A stretch of DNA of 6,079 bases from Gammaproteobacteria bacterium. Its GTDB lineage: Bacteria; Pseudomonadota; Gammaproteobacteria; Pseudomonadales; Azotimanducaceae. The notes under the pieces were generated by a model. It saw nothing but the letters and a program-made list of their open reading frames with translations. It was not told the origin of the DNA and did no database searches. The translations under genes were made by a program, and so were the position numbers. This document shows positions 1 to 5,855 of this stretch, one piece after another. Every line of letters starts with the position of its first letter. Position 1 is the first letter of the stretch. The stretch spans positions 1 through 6,079 of the forward strand of contig JABIVN010000482.1 in NCBI GenBank assembly GCA_018667205.1, in the 5' to 3' direction.

Positions 1-1145
1 GAAAATGAAACGTCTTCAAAGGCAATCCGGTTTATCTGGTCTGCGTGGCCGTCGATGGCGGCATTGGCTGTTTTATCCCGTTTCATCGCCTCGATGACTT
101 CCTCGGAATCTTTGATTTCAGACTCAGCCATGACTAAGCTCATGATTCGTTCCGCAGACGCCTGTGCCATCTGCATCTCTGCGAACCAGTGTGCAAGTTG
201 TTCGATAGGCTCGAAGAAATGTCGAGAATATGTCAGGAAGGCCACCAGGGTGCCAGCGGTTATGGTTCCCCAGACAACTTCGAGGCCACCAAATACGAGC
301 GCCAACCCGATGGCGACAGACCCGAGTATCAGGACTAACGGGAGGTACAATGCTGCCTGGACCAGGTTAGTGACAGATGCAGAGTGCATTTGGTCTGTCA
401 GACCACCAAATTTCTTCAGGTTCTCGGCCTCCTTGACGAACGCCTTACTGGTCTGAACGCCCATGATACTTTCATTATACGTGCCGGTAATTCTGGAATT
501 GGTCTTTCTCACGATACGTGCGCTGGACAGTATCTTGTGTTGGAACTTCAAGCTCACCCAAGCAAGCACTGGCAACACTGATAGCACCATCAGCCCAAGC
601 GTGAGGTCCATGACGAGCATCGCGATGGCTATGCCAAACATCATCGTGCAGCCCCAGACCAGGTCGAGCATGCCCCAGGCCAGAATATTTGAAAGTCGTT
701 CGCAATCCGAGGTCATCCTTGCCATCAACCAGCCAACAGGTCGAAAGTCGTAGTAGCTAAAGGACAGGCGCTGTAGATTACAGAAGCCGTCCATTCTAAT
801 GTCATGCGCAACGTGCGTTCGAATCTTGCCGCCATACCAAATAAACCCGCTAACCGACAAGCCGAGCAGCAAAGTGAACGCAGCATACAAGGCTGCATAT
901 TGACTTAGGTCTGCATCCAGTCCATCTGCTGCGACCGTATCAATCACCCCTTTGGTAATCAGTGGGAAGGCTATCTCTGCGATGGCAGTAAAGAAAGCGC
1001 AGGCGGCAAGGATAATGACTTCTTTGCGGTAGTGCAGGGCATAAGAAAGCAGCTTCCGCCATAGGTGAAGATCCATTCCTGCGTTAAAAGAGTCGTCGTC
1101 GAAGCCGTCCTTAAAGTTTTCGTCATCGAAGTACGCATCAGTCAT
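1..1145 (-). CDS. ABC exporter half-transporter, second subunit (MdlB/YheH-like), partial: NBD lies beyond the window
   Basis: Open reading frame without a stop from ATG at 1145 to the left edge, giving 381 residues. It is the membrane half of a type IV (ABCB-like) exporter subunit; family members have about 590-620 residues, so the nucleotide-binding domain is off the edge. An acidic cytosolic N-terminus (residues 1-20, rich in Asp/Glu/Phe) is followed by hydrophobic segments near 42-62, 84-104, 155-178, 181-200 and 262-286, plus a less certain one near 290-306. Between them are the usual cytosolic helices, including the coupling-helix stretch LSFSYYDFRPVGWLMARMTSD (127-147, shown here by its ends LSFS and MTSD). 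The last residues, IAFEDVSF, are the first strand of the NBD. The start overlaps the stop of the upstream gene by 8 bp, and a GGAGGT Shine-Dalgarno lies 8 nt before it, so start and translational coupling are well supported. By family rule this should be the catalytically competent partner with an intact Walker B Glu, but that part cannot be seen. Substrate unknown; drug, lipid or peptide export are all possible. Confidence 0.9.
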   Translation of the reverse strand, partial: MTDAYFDDENFKDGFDDDSFNAGMDLHLWRKLLSYALHYRKEVIILAACAFFTAIAEIAFPLITKGVIDTVAADGLDADLSQYAALYAAFTLLLGLSVSGFIWYGGKIRTHVAHDIRMDGFCNLQRLSFSYYDFRPVGWLMARMTSDCERLSNILAWGMLDLVWGCTMMFGIAIAMLVMDLTLGLMVLSVLPVLAWVSLKFQHKILSSARIVRKTNSRITGTYNESIMGVQTSKAFVKEAENLKKFGGLTDQMHSASVTNLVQAALYLPLVLILGSVAIGLALVFGGLEVVWGTITAGTLVAFLTYSRHFFEPIEQLAHWFAEMQMAQASAERIMSLVMAESEIKDSEEVIEAMKRDKTANAAIDGHADQINRIAFEDVSF

Positions 1146-3027
1146 GGTCTCGAACCTCCACAACATCGAGCTCTATCTGATCCTGAATTGCCCCCTGGAT
1201 CGCGCAGAGCCGTTGATAAACGCCGTAAACCCTAGACAGTGAATCGTGATTGCCGCGCTGGACTATCTCCCCGTCGTGCAGCATCAGGATTTTGTCAGCA
1301 TGCATGACGGTCGATAACCGGTGAGCAATGATAATTGTCGTCTGCTGGTGTCGCCTGTTTTTTAGTGCGCCCAGGATTTGTGATTCGGTATCCGTATCTA
1401 CGGCGGAAAGCGCATCATCTAAAATTAGAATCGGCGGTGCTTTTAATAACGCTCTTGCGAGAGCAATACGCTGGCGTTGACCGCCGGACAGTGTGACGCC
1501 CCGCTCCCCAACCTGTGAGGCGAATCCGCGGGGAAAACTTTCAATGGAATCAAGAATACAGGCGTCCATGGCTGCCTGTTTGATTTCTTCGAAGGTGGCG
1601 TCAAGACGGCCGATTTTCAGGTTGCCCTCGATGGTGTTCGAATAAAGAAAGGGTTCTTGTAATACGATACTAATCTGAGATCTAACGTATTTTCGGTTAA
1701 GTGTACTCAGTTCTTGATCATCCAGGCTGATGGAACCGTCTCGGTAGTCATAAAGACGCAGCAGCAACTGAGCAATCGTTGATTTGCCTGAGCCAGGTGG
1801 GCCGAGTAGCGCCAGCGTTTCACCGGGCGCTATGGTAAATGACAGGTTGTTTAGAATCCTTGGGTTTGCATAGGCAAATGATACGTTCCGAAATGTGATT
1901 CGTCCGCTGAGTCGGGTAGGGGGGGTCAGTTCGTTCTGGGATTCAATGGGTTCCGACAGTATTTCCGCGAGCCTGCCGATTGAAATAATGGCCTTTCCAG
2001 AGTCAGTCAGTACCCTGCCCATATGACGAATAGGCCAGATAATCATGCCTTCGTAGGTGAGAAATGCGAACAGTGTCCCGACGGTCAATGTGCCCTCCAT
2101 CACCCAAAGGCCGCCAACAATGAGCAGTAGGCCAATCTGTCCAAGGCAAACGATATCGCTGAACCCGTAGTAAATTCCCATCAGTCCAATCAGGCGATTA
2201 TTGTGGTCACGAAATGCTCTATTCTTGACGGCAAATTTTTCTATTTCGAACGTCTGTCGCGCAAAGGCACGAACGACTCGAATACCTGTGAGGTTCTCTT
2301 GTATTACCGTTGTGAGTTCTGCTTCTGCCTCGTCAACGGTCTCGAAAACCTTCTTAACCCGTTGGAAGAAAAAGATCCCGGCGACGAACAGGAGCGGCAG
2401 GGTTGCCAGAGATAGCCACGCCATCCTAGCATCCAAAGCAAACAGGATAGGAAGAACAACGATTAGCATGAGGAAGGCGCGGCTTATTTCAATGACTTGT
2501 CCGGAAAGGAACACCCGAATTGTTTCCATGTCAGAAGTACAGCGTTGTACTAGGTCCCCGGTATCGGCGGTGTCGTGAAAAGTAGAAGGCAGATGCTCGA
2601 TGTGATCGAAAAGCCGGTCCCTTAACCTTCTGACGATACCTTCCGATGCGAATGCGATGTACCTGCCACGCAAATACAGAAAGCCACCGGCAATCACGGT
2701 AAGCAATAGGGTGCCAACTGCGGCAAGTACCAAATAAGCCATCATCCCAGGACGGTCATTGCCGGAAAAAAGTTGCGCAATCAGGATAGCGCCTGGGTCC
2801 GGGGAAAAGTCTTTACCGGCCCGAATCGCGTCGATTGAAAAAGCCGCCAGCAGGGGTGCCCCAAACATAAAGACGTAGGCGATCGCCATTGCAAGAATCG
2901 CCATCCCAAAGGCGCGGCGATAGCCATCTGTGTGGTGCCATAGCAACAGTGCTTTTTTTCTGTCCTTTACAACTTCTTCTGTCATTTCTCTGATCCAAAT
3001 AGGCTGGTTCAAATACCGTTCAGACAC
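1138..3027 (-). CDS. ABC exporter half-transporter, first subunit with degenerate catalytic site (MdlA/YheI-like)
   Basis: A 629-residue fused membrane-domain/NBD protein of the inner membrane, normal length for the family. Hydrophobic segments lie near residues 38-62, 96-118, 181-200, 203-222, 285-309 and 313-333. The NBD begins near 375 (ITFRNVSFAYA). Walker A is GPPGSGKST (409-417), Q-loop Gln457 (VLQEPF), signature LSGGQ (513-517), Walker B ILILDD (533-538), D-loop SAVD, and H-loop His569 (IIAHRLST). The residue after Walker B Asp537 is Asp538 (codon at 1414-1416), where active ABC ATPases have the catalytic Glu. In known heterodimeric exporters (TM287/288, BmrCD, MdlAB) this Asp marks the subunit carrying the degenerate site, while its signature motif stays canonical and serves the partner's active site, as here. 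Predicted role: ATP-driven export together with the overlapping downstream subunit; substrate unknown. The start is GTG at 3027 with only a poorly spaced AAGG before it; ATG at 2985 (residue 15) is a real alternative and would leave all domains intact. Confidence 0.92.
   Translation of the reverse strand: MSERYLNQPIWIREMTEEVVKDRKKALLLWHHTDGYRRAFGMAILAMAIAYVFMFGAPLLAAFSIDAIRAGKDFSPDPGAILIAQLFSGNDRPGMMAYLVLAAVGTLLLTVIAGGFLYLRGRYIAFASEGIVRRLRDRLFDHIEHLPSTFHDTADTGDLVQRCTSDMETIRVFLSGQVIEISRAFLMLIVVLPILFALDARMAWLSLATLPLLFVAGIFFFQRVKKVFETVDEAEAELTTVIQENLTGIRVVRAFARQTFEIEKFAVKNRAFRDHNNRLIGLMGIYYGFSDIVCLGQIGLLLIVGGLWVMEGTLTVGTLFAFLTYEGMIIWPIRHMGRVLTDSGKAIISIGRLAEILSEPIESQNELTPPTRLSGRITFRNVSFAYANPRILNNLSFTIAPGETLALLGPPGSGKSTIAQLLLRLYDYRDGSISLDDQELSTLNRKYVRSQISIVLQEPFLYSNTIEGNLKIGRLDATFEEIKQAAMDACILDSIESFPRGFASQVGERGVTLSGGQRQRIALARALLKAPPILILDDALSAVDTDTESQILGALKNRRHQQTTIIIAHRLSTVMHADKILMLHDGEIVQRGNHDSLSRVYGVYQRLCAIQGAIQDQIELDVVEVRDHD
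1154..1159 (-). promoter_or_regulatory. Shine-Dalgarno GGAGGT for the second ABC subunit
   Basis: Reading the minus strand, GGAGGT sits 8 nt upstream of the ATG at 1145, inside the last codons of the upstream ABC gene. This near-consensus site fixes the start of the downstream gene despite the 8-bp overlap (ATGACTGA) and suggests coupled, roughly equimolar translation of the two subunits. Confidence 0.8.
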
Positions 3028-3161
3028 AACCTTGTGTGCGGAGCAATAGACCTGAGGCAGCGATGGTCTCGGTGAAAACAGTTTACTTGACGACGGCTGG
3101 CGTCTGGCGGCTAATAGAGACGTGTTTAAATCTAATAGTCTGTAGGCGTCATGCTGATAAT

Positions 3162-3177
3162 GTTACACGGGTGTGAC
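3162..3177. promoter_or_regulatory. Candidate operator: gapped inverted repeat GTTACAC-GG-GTGTGAC
   Basis: Two 7-bp arms around a 2-bp centre match at 6 of 7 positions as DNA (the seventh is a G-T wobble in RNA). The size and symmetry suit a dimeric repressor such as a TetR-family protein, and it lies about 135 bp upstream of the ABC start. No regulator gene is in the window, and one such repeat can occur by chance, so the role is a guess. Confidence 0.25.
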
Positions 3178-3307
3178 TGCTCGCTGAGTAACTCGCTTTT
3201 ATACCGCCTTGCTTCATCCAAAATTTAGGCCTTTTTGGGGTCGTAGAACAGCCGAAAACGATACTATTTGAAATGATAGAAAAAGACAACGCGGTCTGGT
3301 GATGACG

Positions 3308-3317
3308 AGTGATCACT
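3308..3317. promoter_or_regulatory. Candidate operator: perfect palindrome AGTGATCACT
   Basis: A perfect 10-bp palindrome lies directly before TTATAA (3318-3323), which could act as a plus-strand -10 element for the dehydrogenase pair; no clear -35 box is seen. A site overlapping the -35/-10 spacer would be well placed for repression. Support is only symmetry and position. Confidence 0.22.
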
Positions 3318-3359
3318 TTATAACCTAAGCCTGCAGACAAATTTACGCTGCTGTATAAG

Positions 3360-3543
3360 GCCTAATAAGCGCATGAGGTAGGCTAGCTTGCCGTGCAATC
3401 ATCTGGCAGCACGACTGTGCGACGGCAGAAGACTGAAGACGTTCATTTGCAAGGCGTGGAAGCCTGAGACGGTGACCAACATCAGCAAGCGGGAAGGCAA
3501 TGCGAGTGGGGTCCTTCGTGCGTTGCAATATGCGCAGTTAGGC
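3360..3543. repeat. Wide two-box inverted repeat, distantly attC-like
   Basis: Left boxes GCCTAA (3360-3365) and GCGCAT (3369-3374) are the reverse complements of right boxes ATGCGC (3530-3535) and TTAGGC (3538-3543), with spacers of 3 and 2 bp. Two paired boxes at each end with a GTTAGGC right terminus recall an integron attC site. Against this, the left end reads GCCTAAT rather than ending AAC, the element at 184 bp is longer than most attC sites, the middle shows little pairing, and no integrase or cassette is near. Arms are certain; the meaning is not. Confidence 0.2.
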
Positions 3544-3564
3544 GTTAGTTTACGCGTTTATTTA

Positions 3565-3570
3565 GAGAGA
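3565..3570 (+). promoter_or_regulatory. Ribosome binding site GAGAGA deciding the start at 3577
   Basis: GAGAGA lies 6 nt before ATG 3577. It is an imperfect Shine-Dalgarno but correctly spaced. Together with the fact that acyl-CoA dehydrogenase-like sequence begins right after this ATG, it argues against the in-frame upstream TTG at 3388. Confidence 0.55.
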
Positions 3571-3576
3571 AAATCT

Positions 3577-4713
3577 ATGTTTCAAGGCTTGACATTCGAG
3601 CCCTTCAAACTTCCTGACGAGGCTGAATCAATCCGTCAGGAAGTTCGAGAATTTTTGGCCAGGGAACTCGACCCCGGCACACTCCCCAATTCAGATTTTA
3701 ACGCAGGTGAATCTGCGGAGTTTAGTCGGAAGTTGGGCGCGCAGGGCTGGATTGGTATGACCTGGCCGAAAGAATATGGTGGTTCAGGCAAATCTTTCCT
3801 TGAACGCTATGTCGTGACGGAAGAGCTACTAGCGGCAGGTGCGCCCGTTGGGTGCCACTGGATTGCCGATAGGCAAACCGGACCGCTGATGTTGAAATTT
3901 GGTACGGAGGCGCAAAAGCAGCGGTTTCTTCCAAAGATTATCAGCGGCGACTACTTCTTCTCTATTGGAATGAGCGAGCCAGATAGCGGGTCTGATCTGG
4001 CATCAATCAGGACCAGCGCCACGAAAACCGAGGGTGGCTGGCTGCTAAACGGCAGTAAAATTTGGACAAGTTACGCGCATACCAATCATTATATGGTTGC
4101 GCTGGTTAGGACCGAGCCGCCGTCTGAGAATCGACACGCGGGTATGAGCCAGTTGGTTGTCGACCTAAGCGACAAGAACGTCACGGTGACCGGTATCAGG
4201 AACCTTTCCGGGGAAGAAGATTTTAACCAGGTCTTTTTCGATGATGTATTCATTCCAGACGACATGTTAGTGGGCACTCCCGGCAACGGCTGGGAGCAGG
4301 TCATGAGTGAGTTAGGGTACGAAAGAAGTGGCCCCGAACGATTCCTGAGTGCTTTTAGGGTAATTGTTGAGTTCGCGCGTGAAATTGAGTCGAACCCCAG
4401 TGACGAACAGCTCGTATTGCTGGGCAGGTTGGCTTCACACCTGATCACTCTTCGAAGGATGTCAATATCTGTTGCCGGAATGCTGGGCGCAGGCAAGTTA
4501 CCGTTAACAGAAGCCGCGCTGATTAAAGACCTGGGGAACAGTTATGAGCGGATGGTTCCGGAGATCGTGCGTTTGGCCGTGTCGGGAAATAGTTCACAGC
4601 GATTTGTCGATACACTCAACGAGTGCATACTTCACGCGCCGTCTTTCACATTAAGAGGGGGCACCCGTGAAGTTCTTAAAGGCGTCATCGCTCGCGGTCT
4701 GGGATTAAGGTAA
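3577..4713 (+). CDS. Acyl-CoA dehydrogenase, alpha-type subunit of a probable heteromeric enzyme
   Basis: A 378-residue flavoprotein of the acyl-CoA dehydrogenase superfamily (alpha,beta-dehydrogenation of an acyl-CoA thioester, electrons passing to ETF). The helical N-terminal domain spans about 10-125 (KEYGGSG 65-71). The beta middle domain carries the FAD/substrate motif SEPDSGSD (133-140) and KIWTSYA (161-167). A C-terminal helical domain ends in GGTREVLKGVIARGLGLR (361-378). The usual catalytic Glu of the MCAD type (YEGT) is replaced: the sequence reads RGGT, with Gly361 at that place. A Glu at 249 in YERSGPER matches the helix-G base of isovaleryl-CoA dehydrogenase and of FadE26/ChsE4-type subunits. 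The RxxFGxxxxxFQ and QxxGGxG FAD-pyrophosphate motifs are absent from the C-terminal half. The partner gene 6 bp downstream supplies them, so I infer an alpha2-beta2 complex. The frame is open back to TTG 3388, but those 63 residues are unlike any dehydrogenase N-terminus. Substrate unknown; bulky or branched acyl-CoAs (steroid, terpenoid) are plausible. Confidence 0.9.
   Translation: MFQGLTFEPFKLPDEAESIRQEVREFLARELDPGTLPNSDFNAGESAEFSRKLGAQGWIGMTWPKEYGGSGKSFLERYVVTEELLAAGAPVGCHWIADRQTGPLMLKFGTEAQKQRFLPKIISGDYFFSIGMSEPDSGSDLASIRTSATKTEGGWLLNGSKIWTSYAHTNHYMVALVRTEPPSENRHAGMSQLVVDLSDKNVTVTGIRNLSGEEDFNQVFFDDVFIPDDMLVGTPGNGWEQVMSELGYERSGPERFLSAFRVIVEFAREIESNPSDEQLVLLGRLASHLITLRRMSISVAGMLGAGKLPLTEAALIKDLGNSYERMVPEIVRLAVSGNSSQRFVDTLNECILHAPSFTLRGGTREVLKGVIARGLGLR
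4706..4711 (+). promoter_or_regulatory. Ribosome binding site TAAGGT for the beta subunit, overlapping the alpha stop
   Basis: TAAGGT ends 8 nt before ATG 4720 and overlaps the TAA stop of the alpha gene by its last base. The arrangement favours translational coupling, in keeping with a fixed subunit ratio. Confidence 0.55.
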
Positions 4714-4719
4714 TACGGT

Positions 4720-5754
4720 ATGAATGAACAACAACAGTTAATTAGTGAAACCCTCAACAGGTTACTGACGGATTTGTGTACGCCAGTCGTCGTCGACAAG
4801 TCAGAGTCCGGAACTTTCGCAGAAAGTCTCTGGCAGGCCCTGACAGAAACGGGACTCACTGCGGCGGGGTTAGAGGTAGAGGCAGGCGGTTCTGGTGGGG
4901 ACCTGGAAGACTCACTGCTGGTTATCAGGGAAGCCGCAAGATTTGCCGCGCCGGTCCCGCTGGCGGAACACTTTATTGCAGGTCTCCTGCTGAGCGAACA
5001 GGGTCAATCCATTGGCGTGGGTCCGGTAACGGTTGCCTCGGGCAAGTTTCATCTTAGTGATGACCTGTCCCTCAGTGGTATTGCAAATGATGTTGCTTTT
5101 GCTCGTTGGAGTGCGGAGGTGGTGCTGGTTGCGGAGGGAACTGACGGGGTAAAGTTGTGCAGAGTGCCTGCCTCGGATTTCGACATTATTGAAAAAAATA
5201 ATGTGGCAGGGGAGCCTCGCGATACTGTCAGTGTGAACACCAAAGTGGCGTCAGAGTCCGTCTTTAATGTCGACAGGCAGACACCTGAAAGAATCAAGCT
5301 GATGGGAGCGGCACTGCGCGCTTTAATGATGTCCGGTGCACTCGAGTCCGTGCTGGAGATGACGGTCAAATATTCGACGGAGCGTTCGCAGTTTGGCAAG
5401 CCGATATCAAAGTTTCAGGCCATCCAGCAGCAGCTGGCGACGCTTGCTGGCGAAGTGGCTGCAAGCCAAACGGCCAGCCACGCGGTGGTTGGCTCGTTTT
5501 CTGCCCTGAATGAATTGGATATTGCGATCGGTAAAGCCAGAATCGGTGAAGCGGTATCAGTTTGCACAGAGATTGCGCACCAAGTGCATGGCGCCATGGG
5601 GTACACGCTGGAACATTCTCTCAATCACCGCACTCGTCGTTTGTGGAACTGGCGTGAAGAGTACGGCAATGAACGTGAATGGCAAAAAATAGTGGGACGC
5701 TATTTCTCTTCTCAAGGCGCGGATAAGGTTTGGGGTGCTATGACGGCGCTATAG
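4720..5754 (+). CDS. Acyl-CoA dehydrogenase-like beta-type subunit, FAD-motif partner of the preceding gene
   Basis: A 344-residue acyl-CoA dehydrogenase-superfamily protein, shorter than the usual 380-400. The N-terminal helical part (about 1-95) keeps a weak echo of the EYGGSG loop (EAGGSGG 54-60). The middle beta domain (about 100-185) is shortened and has no SEPxxGSD motif. The C-terminal helical domain holds classical FAD-contact motifs: ERSQFGKPISKFQAIQQQLA (221-240; Arg222, Phe225, Gln233) and HQVHGAMGYTLEH (287-299). No Glu is seen at either known catalytic position: the helix-G region near 196-205 reads GAALRALMMS, and the C-terminus ends without a YEGT-like loop. It is therefore probably not active alone but completes the FAD site of the upstream subunit, as FadE27/ChsE5-type proteins do. 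The start is ATG 4720, 6 bp after the previous stop, with TAAGGT (4706-4711) as ribosome site overlapping that stop, so the two are almost certainly co-translated. The 3' side ends in a convergent intergenic region with no further gene on this strand. Confidence 0.88.
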   Translation: MNEQQQLISETLNRLLTDLCTPVVVDKSESGTFAESLWQALTETGLTAAGLEVEAGGSGGDLEDSLLVIREAARFAAPVPLAEHFIAGLLLSEQGQSIGVGPVTVASGKFHLSDDLSLSGIANDVAFARWSAEVVLVAEGTDGVKLCRVPASDFDIIEKNNVAGEPRDTVSVNTKVASESVFNVDRQTPERIKLMGAALRALMMSGALESVLEMTVKYSTERSQFGKPISKFQAIQQQLATLAGEVAASQTASHAVVGSFSALNELDIAIGKARIGEAVSVCTEIAHQVHGAMGYTLEHSLNHRTRRLWNWREEYGNEREWQKIVGRYFSSQGADKVWGAMTAL

Positions 5755-5763
5755 CTTTGCGCT

Positions 5764-5791
5764 TGTTGTAGCCGCAATGTTGTCGCCGCAA
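5764..5791. repeat. Tandem 14-bp direct repeat after the beta-subunit stop
   Basis: TGTTGTAGCCGCAA (5764-5777) is followed at once by TGTTGTCGCCGCAA (5778-5791), identical at 13 of 14 positions. It begins 10 bp after the stop codon of the dehydrogenase beta gene. It is most likely a small slippage duplication in non-coding DNA; no function is evident. Confidence 0.6.
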
Positions 5792-5808
5792 CCCGGAGCA
5801 GGCCCTGT

Positions 5809-5842
5809 AAAAAGTCGACGAACCCCCGTCGTGGTTCGTCGA
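5809..5842 (-). terminator. Rho-independent terminator for the MBL-fold gene
   Basis: CGACGAACC (5816-5824) pairs perfectly with GGTTCGTCG (5833-5841) around an 8-nt loop, and T5815/A5842 extends the stem to 10 bp. On the minus strand the stem is followed, one base later, by five T (A-tract 5809-5813 on the plus strand), 14 bp after the TAA of the MBL-fold gene. On the plus strand no T-run follows directly. A weaker alternative stem AACCCC (5821-5826)/GGGGTT (5850-5855) followed by TT could serve the dehydrogenase transcript and would exclude the first fold. Confidence 0.7.
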
Positions 5843-5855
5843 AATGGCAGGGGTT

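Larger units (their letters stand above)
3028..3576. other. Intergenic region between divergent operons, no supported gene
   Basis: About 550 bp separate the ABC start (GTG 3027, minus) from the dehydrogenase start (ATG 3577, plus), so promoters for both operons should lie here. The part from about 3190 to 3360 is AT-richer than the flanks, with TATA-like elements such as TTATAC (3199-3204), TACTAT (3262-3267) and TTATAA (3318-3323). None has a convincing -35 box at proper spacing, so I do not call a promoter. Present are a gapped inverted repeat (3162-3177), a 10-bp palindrome (3308-3317), CCAAAA/TTTTGG arms (3218-3223, 3233-3238) and a wide two-box inverted repeat (3360-3374 with 3530-3543). 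No tRNA fold or cassette gene was recognised. Short open frames here have neither recognisable domains nor good ribosome sites. Confidence 0.7.

Noticed and set aside
55..753. Several open frames on the plus strand and one on the minus strand within the left 750 bases
   Set aside because: They are shadows of the second ABC subunit, whose continuous minus-strand frame reads as a typical exporter membrane domain across the whole stretch.
3218..3238. CCAAAA/TTTTGG arms as a terminator
   Set aside because: The stem is only 6 AT-rich pairs, lies upstream of both divergent operons, and no gene ends there.
3199..3323. TATA-like hexamers (TTATAC, TACTAT, TTATAA) as sigma-70 promoters
   Set aside because: None has a fair -35 box at 16-18 bp, so each is just an AT-rich match.
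3149..3340. Minus-strand open frame of 63 codons in the intergenic gap
   Set aside because: No recognisable domain, irregular composition and no clear ribosome site; such short frames are expected by chance.
3343..3528. Minus-strand open frame of 61 codons upstream of the dehydrogenase pair
   Set aside because: No family resemblance and a random-looking composition; the frame lies inside the wide inverted repeat region and has no support of its own.
3388..3576. In-frame N-terminal extension of the alpha dehydrogenase from TTG 3388 (63 extra residues)
   Set aside because: The extension resembles no dehydrogenase N-terminus, the TTG has no good ribosome site, and ATG 3577 has one and gives the family's normal length of 378 aa.
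4089..4496. 135-codon minus-strand frame inside the alpha dehydrogenase
   Set aside because: Antisense to conserved dehydrogenase sequence, with Ser/Thr/Pro-rich composition typical of a shadow frame.
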